From: Myxococcales bacterium
Lineage (GTDB): Bacteria > Myxococcota_A > Polyangia > Haliangiales > Haliangiaceae
Reading direction: 5' to 3'
Assembly (NCBI GenBank): GCA_016794525.1
Contig: JAEUJY010000169.1
Span: 1 to 37,618, forward strand
DNA: 37,618 nucleotides
Notes under the pieces: generated by a model
What the model saw: the letters and a program-made list of their open reading frames with translations, nothing else
The model's database searches: none
Told to the model about the DNA's origin: nothing
Part shown: positions 31,853-37,618 of the stretch, piece after piece
Layout: the number at the start of each line of letters is the position of its first letter
Numbering within the stretch: the first letter of the stretch is position 1
Made by a program: the position numbers and the translations under genes

Positions 31853-32269
31853 TCACGCGACCGACAGCGTGACCTCGATGTTGCCGCGGGTGGCCTTGGA
31901 GTACGGGCACACCTCGTGCGCGGCCTTCATCACGCCCTCGGCCTGCTCGCGCGCCAGCTCGGGGAAGTGACCGACCAGCTCGACCGCGAGGCCGAAGCCG
32001 GTGTCGTCCTTGCCGATGCTCACCTTGGCGGTGATGTCGTGCGCGCCGAGGTTGATCTTCTGGGTGCGGCCGACGAGGCCGACCGCGCCGCCGAAGCACG
32101 CCGCGTAGCCGGCGGCGAAGAGCTGCTCGGGGTTGGTGGTGCCCGGGGTCTCGGGCCCGCCGAGGCCCTTGGGCATCGACAGCGGCAGATCGATGGTGCC
32201 GTCGCTGGACTTGACGTGGCCGGCGCGGCCGCCGATGGCGTTCACAGAGGACGTGTACAGAGGGGTCAT
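31853..32269 (-). CDS. ohr: Organic hydroperoxide resistance protein (OsmC/Ohr family)
   Basis: The 138-residue thiol peroxidase reduces organic hydroperoxides. Both catalytic cysteines are present: Cys58 in [11 protein letters not shown] and Cys121 in [13 protein letters not shown]. The N-terminal [21 protein letters not shown] is characteristic of the Ohr rather than the OsmC branch, and the length is typical. It is cytoplasmic. The ATG overlaps the stop of ohrR by four bases (ATGA), so both are made from one transcript under control of the OhrR-type repressor. Confidence 0.93.
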   Translation of the reverse strand: MTPLYTSSVNAIGGRAGHVKSSDGTIDLPLSMPKGLGGPETPGTTNPEQLFAAGYAACFGGAVGLVGRTQKINLGAHDITAKVSIGKDDTGFGLAVELVGHFPELAREQAEGVMKAAHEVCPYSKATRGNIEVTLSVA

Positions 32270-32724
32270 CGCACTTGCTCCTGGGAAGCGGCGCCGCGCA
32301 GGCGGTCGCCGAGGTCGGTGAGCTGCGCGCGCAGGCGCGCGAGCTCGGGAAGATCGAGGGCCATGTGGCACAGCATCTGGCGGGGCACGTCGACGGCGCG
32401 CCGGCGCAGCGCGCGCCCGGCGGCGGTGAGCGCGATGCGCACCACCCGCTCGTCGTCGGCGTCGCGGGTCCGGGTCACCAGGCCCTGGCTCGCCAGCCGC
32501 TTGAGCAGCGGCGTCAGCGTGCCGGAGTCGAGGTGCAGCCGGGCGCCGAGGTCCTTCACCGCGACGCCGTCGTCCTCCCACAGCACCAGCATCACCAGGT
32601 ACTGCGGGTAGGTGAGCCCGAGCGGCGCCAGCACCGGCTGGTAGGCCTGGGTCATCGCCCGCGACGCCGCGTGCAGGGCGAAGCAGAGCTGCCGGTCGAG
32701 CTGGAGGAAGTCCGCAGGCGCCAT
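32266..32724 (-). CDS. ohrR: OhrR-type MarR family peroxide-sensing repressor
   Basis: The 152-residue winged-helix protein of the OhrR branch has its redox-sensing Cys at residue 14 in the expected context [16 protein letters not shown]. The DNA-binding part contains [28 protein letters not shown] and the wing [15 protein letters not shown]. OhrR proteins repress ohr until the Cys is oxidised by organic peroxide; that is established for the family. The ATG at 32724 fits the family N-terminus; an upstream TTG at 32757 would lie in the promoter. It is the first gene of the ohrR-ohr unit. Confidence 0.92.
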   Translation of the reverse strand: MAPADFLQLDRQLCFALHAASRAMTQAYQPVLAPLGLTYPQYLVMLVLWEDDGVAVKDLGARLHLDSGTLTPLLKRLASQGLVTRTRDADDERVVRIALTAAGRALRRRAVDVPRQMLCHMALDLPELARLRAQLTDLGDRLRGAASQEQVR

Positions 32725-32768
32725 CGATTGATGTCGATCATATTGCGCACAATTCAATCGCGCGTCAA
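32725..32768 (-). promoter_or_regulatory. Promoter and likely OhrR operator of ohrR-ohr
   Basis: This is an AT-rich island in GC-rich DNA. Reading the minus strand: TTGACG (plus 32763-32768), 17 bases, CAATAT (plus 32740-32745), then 15 bases to the ATG. TATGAT three bases further is an alternative -10. Inverted arms CGATTGA at 32725-32731 and TCAATCG at 32754-32760 flank an inner TGCGCA palindrome. Such symmetrical AT-rich sites are typical for MarR/OhrR binding, suggesting autoregulation. Confidence 0.5.
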
Positions 32769-32794
32769 GGGGCGATCGTCCGGCGCGGCGACGT

Positions 32795-33439
32795 TCACGG
32801 ACAGGGCGCCGGCGTGGCGGCCAGGGCCGCGCCCAGCGCCGGCCACGGCTCGGCGGCGCCGGCCGCGAGCGTGGCCACCGCCACCACCCGCAGCGCGCCG
32901 TCGATCGGGGCCAGCACGATCACGTCGCGCGGCTGCTCGGGCACCAGCGGCACCGTGCGGCACACCGCGTGGCGGCCCAGCGGCGCCAGGGCCCCGGTGG
33001 GCGCGGCGGCCAGCGCGCCGTTGTCGCAGCTGAGCAGCGCCGCCCCTCCGCGCTCGAGATCGAGCGCGCGCCCGACGTAGGTCGCCGCCACGTCGCGGGC
33101 CGCGCCGCCGCACCGCCGCGCGACCTTGCCGTCGACCGCCTCGTACACGCCGCGGGCCGGCGCCAGCACCGCCGACAGCGAGGTGCGGCCGGCGGCCACG
33201 GACTCGAGCAGCCCCTCGGTGGCCACCGCGGGCGCGCCGCTGACCACACCGTCGTCCTGGCCGACCCGCCGGGCCGCCTCGTCGGCGGACACCGGCCGCG
33301 CGGCGTCGATCGGCAGCGGCGGCGCGTCGATCGGCGGCGCCACCGCGGCGTCGGGGCGGACCGCCGCCGCGGGCTGGCCGCGCTTGTCGCTGCCGCACGC
33401 CACCGTGACGATCACGCCGAGGCCGAGGATCACGCGCAT
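32795..33439 (-). CDS. Hypothetical lipoprotein with PIDA linker
   Basis: The protein has 214 residues. The signal MRVILGLGVIVTVAC ends in a lipobox. Residues about 25-50 are a linker of the PDAA/IDAPPLPIDAA type seen in several lipoproteins of the window. The mature domain of about 160 residues is Ala-rich with four Cys (RRCGGA, LLSCDNGA, HAVCRTV, PAPCP). It has strands such as DVIVLAPIDGALRVVAVATLAAG. The function and family are not recognised. No clear ribosome-binding site or close -10 is seen. It is divergent from metG with 105 bases between. Confidence 0.68.
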   Translation of the reverse strand: MRVILGLGVIVTVACGSDKRGQPAAAVRPDAAVAPPIDAPPLPIDAARPVSADEAARRVGQDDGVVSGAPAVATEGLLESVAAGRTSLSAVLAPARGVYEAVDGKVARRCGGAARDVAATYVGRALDLERGGAALLSCDNGALAAAPTGALAPLGRHAVCRTVPLVPEQPRDVIVLAPIDGALRVVAVATLAAGAAEPWPALGAALAATPAPCP

Positions 33440-33544
33440 GGCGCGCACTTCACCACCACCCGGGCGGCCTTGTCGACACCGCCGCCGCCTCGACGGTCGG
33501 GCCCCACCTCGGCGCTCGCGCGCCGCGTGGTAGAACCGCGGCCG

Positions 33545-35239
33545 ATGCGTCACCTGATCACGAGCGCGCTCCCGTACATCAACGGCGTCAAGCACCTGGG
33601 CAACCTGGTCGGCTCGATGCTCCCGGCCGACGTGTACGCGCGCTACCTGCGGGCCCGGGGCCACGAGGTGCTCGCGATCTGCGCCACCGACGAGCACGGC
33701 ACCCCCGCCGAGCTGTCGGCGCTCGAGGCCGGGCTGCCCGTCGACGAGTACTGCACCAAGATGCACGAGGTCCAGGCCGACCTCGGCCGGCGGTTCTCGC
33801 TGTCGTTCGATCACTTCGGCCGCAGCTCGTCGCCGCAGAACCGCGAGCTCACGCAGCACTTCGCGGCGCGGCTCGCCGAGCACGGCTTCCTGATCGAGCG
33901 CGTGACCAAGCAGGTCTACTCGATCGACGACAACCGCTTCCTCGCCGATCGCTACGTCGCTGGCACCTGCCCGCACTGCGGCTCCGACAAGGCCCGCGGT
34001 GATCAGTGCGACAGCTGCACGCGCGTCCTCGATCCCGCCGATCTGATCAAGCCGTACTCGACGCTCTCGGGCTCGACGCGCCTCGAGCTGCGCGACTCCA
34101 AGCACCTGTTCATCGACCTGCCGGCGCTGGGCGCCGAGGTCCGCGCGTGGATCGACAGCCACAGGGACGACTGGCCCACGGTCACCACCTCGATCGCCTA
34201 CAAGTGGCTCGACGAGGGCCTCCAGGCCCGCGGCATCACCCGCGACCTCAAGTGGGGCGTGCCGGTCGATCGCCCCGGCTACGAGGACAAGGTGTTCTAC
34301 GTGTGGTTCGACGCGCCGATCGAGTACCTGGGCGCGACCAAGGAGTGGGCCGATCAGGATCCCGCGCACCGCGACTGGAAGGGCTGGTGGCAGGGCGGCG
34401 ACGCCGTCCGCTACACGCAGTTCATGGCGAAGGACAACGTGCCCTTCCACACCATCATCTTCCCGTCGACGATCTTCGGCAGCCGCGAGCCGTGGAAGCA
34501 GCCCGACTACGTGAAGGGCGTCAACTGGCTCACCTACGAGGGCGGCAAGTTCTCGACCCGCGAGCACCGCGGCATCTTCATGAACGACGCGCTCGAGCTC
34601 TTGCCGTCCGACGTGTGGCGGTACTGGCTCATGGCCAACACGCCGGAGTCGAGCGACGCCGACTTCCTGTGGGACCAGTTCGCCGCGCAGATCAACAAGG
34701 ACCTGGTCGGCGTCTACGGCAACTTCGTCAACCGCGTCGTCAAGTTCGCGCTGTCGAAGCTCGGGCCCGACGTGCCGGCCGGCGGCGCGCCCGGCGAGCG
34801 CGAGGCCAAGCTGTACGCCGACCTCGACGGCCGCGTCGCCGAGCTGTGCCGCCACCTCGACGAGGTCGCGTTCCGCAAGGCCATGCAGGAGCTGCGCGCG
34901 ATCTGGGTCGAGGCCAACACCTACCTGGCCGACGCCGCGCCGTGGTCGGCGATCAAGACCGACCGCGATCGCGCCGCGTGCGTGGTGCGCACCGCGCTCA
35001 ACCTGGCCCGGGTGCTGGCCATCCTGTCGGCGCCGGTGATGCCGGTGACCTCGCACAAGATCCTCGACGATCTGCAGGTGCCGGCCGACGCCCGCGGCTG
35101 GCCGACCCGGCCCATGGCCGAGGAGCTGGCGGTGCTGCCGGCCGGCCACGCGTTCGTCGACGGCGGCCTCCTGTTCGCGAAGATCGAGGACGCCCAGGTC
35201 GCCGAGTGGGCGGCCCGCTTCGCCGGCAAGCCGGCCTGA
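33545..35239 (+). CDS. metG: Methionyl-tRNA synthetase
   Basis: The 564-residue class I aminoacyl-tRNA synthetase charges tRNA-Met in the cytoplasm. The HIGH-equivalent is VKHLGN (residues about 15-20) after ITSALPYING. The zinc knuckle is CPHCGSDKARGDQCDSC near residues 141-157. The KMSKS-equivalent is KFSTR near residue 334, and WFDAPIEYLG and the anticodon-binding GVYGNFVNR are present. It lacks the C-terminal EMAP-II-like tRNA-binding domain found in longer forms, which is common. The Arg at the end of the KMSKS loop departs from the usual Ser. TAGAAC lies eight bases before the ATG. Every Asp GAT codon in this gene is followed by C. Confidence 0.95.
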   Translation: MRHLITSALPYINGVKHLGNLVGSMLPADVYARYLRARGHEVLAICATDEHGTPAELSALEAGLPVDEYCTKMHEVQADLGRRFSLSFDHFGRSSSPQNRELTQHFAARLAEHGFLIERVTKQVYSIDDNRFLADRYVAGTCPHCGSDKARGDQCDSCTRVLDPADLIKPYSTLSGSTRLELRDSKHLFIDLPALGAEVRAWIDSHRDDWPTVTTSIAYKWLDEGLQARGITRDLKWGVPVDRPGYEDKVFYVWFDAPIEYLGATKEWADQDPAHRDWKGWWQGGDAVRYTQFMAKDNVPFHTIIFPSTIFGSREPWKQPDYVKGVNWLTYEGGKFSTREHRGIFMNDALELLPSDVWRYWLMANTPESSDADFLWDQFAAQINKDLVGVYGNFVNRVVKFALSKLGPDVPAGGAPGEREAKLYADLDGRVAELCRHLDEVAFRKAMQELRAIWVEANTYLADAAPWSAIKTDRDRAACVVRTALNLARVLAILSAPVMPVTSHKILDDLQVPADARGWPTRPMAEELAVLPAGHAFVDGGLLFAKIEDAQVAEWAARFAGKPA

Positions 35240-35259
35240 GCGCGCTCACCGCGGCGCGA

Positions 35260-35973
35260 TCACAGCGCCGCGACCGCCGCGGCCAGCATCTCGCGCCGCG
35301 CCGGCTCGGTGGCCGCCGCGGCACCCGCGCGCAGCGCCGCCAGCGACTCGTCGAGCGCCCCCGGCGGCAGCGCCGCGGCGACCCGCGCGATGGCCGCGCC
35401 CAGCCGCGCCGCCACCTCGGGCGGCGACGCCGGCAGGCCGGGGTCGAGCAGCATCCCCACCGTCGAGCCGACCCCGCCGCGCAGGCCGTCGGCCATGATC
35501 GCCAGGCCCTGCTCCCGCTGCGCGCGCTGCGGCGAGCCCGCGGCCGCCGCGTCGCGCAGCGCCGCGCCCACCTGCAGCGACGCCGCGTAGCCCTCGAGCA
35601 GCGCCGCGTTCGCCGCCAGCGTCTCGGTCGGCCGACCGCACCGCAGGTACGTGCCGTACAGCGCCAGCCACGCGTCGTCGAGCCGCTTCAGCTCGGCCTG
35701 GCGCGCCTCGAGCGGCTGCGCCGGCACCTCGTCGTGCAGCTCGGGCCCGACCAGCCGCGCGAACGCCGCGGTGCCGTAGGTCGGCAGCCGCAGCGGCGCG
35801 CTGGTGCACACCGCGTCGAGCTCCACCGCCGCCGCGGCCAGATCGTCGATGGTCCACGCCCGGTCGAGCGGCGGCAGCGCCAGCGGCGGCGGCGGCGGCG
35901 GCGCGGCCTTGCGGTCGCCGCACGCCAGCGCCAGCAGGCTCAGCACCGCCACGAACGCGCGCGCACAGTGCAA
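35260..35973 (-). CDS. Hypothetical Ala-rich lipoprotein
   Basis: The protein has about 237 residues and ends 20 bases from the convergent metG gene. The N-terminus contains ARAFVAVLSLLALAC, a lipoprotein signal, then a Pro/Leu linker. The mature part is largely alpha-helical and Ala-rich (TIDDLAAAAVELDAVC, LDDAWLALYGTYLRCG, LARLGAAIARVAAAL-like stretches). The function is unknown. The start is uncertain: I use the TTG at 35973 because it gives a basic residue before the hydrophobic core. A GTG at 35952 would follow TAACCT (plus 35973-35978) by 20 bases, and a GTG at 36033 is also in frame. Confidence 0.6.
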   Translation of the reverse strand: MHCARAFVAVLSLLALACGDRKAAPPPPPPLALPPLDRAWTIDDLAAAAVELDAVCTSAPLRLPTYGTAAFARLVGPELHDEVPAQPLEARQAELKRLDDAWLALYGTYLRCGRPTETLAANAALLEGYAASLQVGAALRDAAAAGSPQRAQREQGLAIMADGLRGGVGSTVGMLLDPGLPASPPEVAARLGAAIARVAAALPPGALDESLAALRAGAAAATEPARREMLAAAVAAL

Positions 35974-36195
35974 GGTTACGAGACGGGTAGGACGGACGTG
36001 GGCGAGCACGGGTGCCGCGACGCACGATGCCACCGGATCGAGACCTCATCAACCGCCGGCTCGCGCTCACTCCCGCGCGAGCGGCTGGCGTGGGCAGGAC
36101 ACCGCCCGGGGTGATCGCACGCCCTGAGCGCGACGTGCAGAGCGCGTGAGGACGGCGCCCCGGGGGGCTGGGGCGTCGCAGGCTCACCCAGGAGG

Positions 36196-36255
36196 GCGTG
36201 AGAATGAGCGTGAGAATGAGCGTGAGAATGAGCGTGAGAATGAGCGTGAGAATGA
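36196..36255 (+). repeat. Five perfect tandem 12-base repeats
   Basis: GCGTGAGAATGA is repeated at 36196, 36208, 36220, 36232 and 36244 without a mismatch. Decayed relatives (AAGAATCACC, TCGAATCC) follow. The purine-rich strand is the plus strand. The location is intergenic. Confidence 0.95.
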
Positions 36256-36332
36256 CCCCAAGAATCACCCCTCGAATCCACCGTCCCAAACCGGAACACC
36301 TTCTCGAAACGGGACGATACCCCACGGCTACC

Positions 36333-36368
36333 TTGACGAGGAACTCGCAGATCCCCTAGCGTCGACGC
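36333..36368 (+). promoter_or_regulatory. Predicted sigma-70-type promoter, leaderless
   Basis: TTGACG at 36333-36338, 18 bases, TAGCGT at 36357-36362, six bases, ATG at 36369. Together with the sites at 2748, 5677 and 19696 it defines the pattern seen across the window. Confidence 0.55.

Positions 36369-37618
<1,250 letters not shown>

Larger units (their letters stand above)
35974..36368 (+). other. 395-base intergenic region between divergent genes
   Basis: No gene is supported here. It contains five tandem 12-base repeats (36196-36255), relatively low-GC DNA after them (36256-36320), and the promoter of the gene at 36369. The left part (35974-36150) shows nothing clear. The repeats lie about 80 bases before the -35 box of the rightward gene and could hold regulator sites for either gene. 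Confidence 0.6.

Noticed and set aside
36196-36255. CRISPR array
   Set aside because: Units are only 12 bases, directly adjacent without spacers, and there are no cas genes.
36146-36325. Repeat-encoded peptide frames (His-Ser-His-Ala or Leu-Ile-Leu-Thr units) across the 12-base repeats
   Set aside because: Any 12-base repeat is open in several frames if one unit is; the frames have no credible start, domain or end, so I treat the array as non-coding.

Overview
The window is about 37.6 kb of very GC-rich bacterial DNA. Several traits point to a predatory or soil-type member of the Myxococcota, most likely a Haliangiales/Kofleriaceae-like lineage. These are the many lipoproteins with Asp-Ala-rich linkers (IDA/VDA/PDAP), two AgmX/PglI-like C-terminal domains, a membrane Ser/Thr kinase beside an FHA regulator, a protease with a MYXO-CTERM-like tail, and 45-residue cysteine-rich DUF4215-type repeats. 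The taxonomic placement is inference from gene content; there is no rRNA or tRNA gene in the window. I count 39 intact or edge-truncated protein genes plus one 15-codon ORF and three gene remnants. No CRISPR array, insertion sequence or prophage is visible.

Layout. 1-3373: an AgmX-like gene cut by the left edge, a haem-motif lipoprotein, a headless outer-membrane barrel remnant, a small two-helix membrane protein and two lipoproteins. 3374-6575: recD2 helicase (minus), a 15-codon ORF with a well-formed promoter, and a conserved-looking hypothetical. 6579-8659: an EamA exporter translationally coupled to an LIC_10091-like lipoprotein. 8802-10298: an ABC permease and a histidine kinase that have both lost their 5' ends at one junction. 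10325-13677: cell-surface sugar genes (WbsX-like, rfbC, rfbD) split by a lipoprotein. 13691-19695: lipoproteins, an FAD oxidoreductase, a DUF1838 protein and a MarR regulator. 19816-23764: an exported HAD phosphatase, then a membrane Ser/Thr kinase overlapping tail-to-tail with a zinc-ribbon/FHA/winged-helix regulator. 23866-25250: a LysE exporter coupled to a methyltransferase. 25380-29024: secreted proteins, including a phospholipase A2-like protein followed at once by a trypsin-like protease. 29058-33439: a Tat-exported pirin, a nitronate monooxygenase, a Tat-exported unknown, the ohr/ohrR peroxide pair and a lipoprotein. 33545-37618: metG, a lipoprotein, a repeat-bearing intergenic region and a large secreted cysteine-repeat protein cut by the right edge.

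How the genes work together. Most of the window is envelope and secretion biology: sixteen predicted lipoproteins, two Tat substrates, exporters, a surface-polysaccharide branch and secreted hydrolases. Housekeeping is limited to metG and recD2. Local regulation is provided by OhrR, a MarR protein and the kinase/FHA pair.

The most unusual genome-scale features are three. First, a -10-like hexamer (mostly TAnnnT) sits 5-8 bases before the start codon of about seventeen genes, predicting widespread leaderless mRNAs. Second, convergent genes abut or overlap, twice through palindromic back-to-back stop codons. Third, GATC is strongly favoured, including GCGATCGC octamers and Asp GAT codons used in metG only when the next base is C. 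Two junctions (about 821-835 and 10077-10092) look like deletions or assembly joins.
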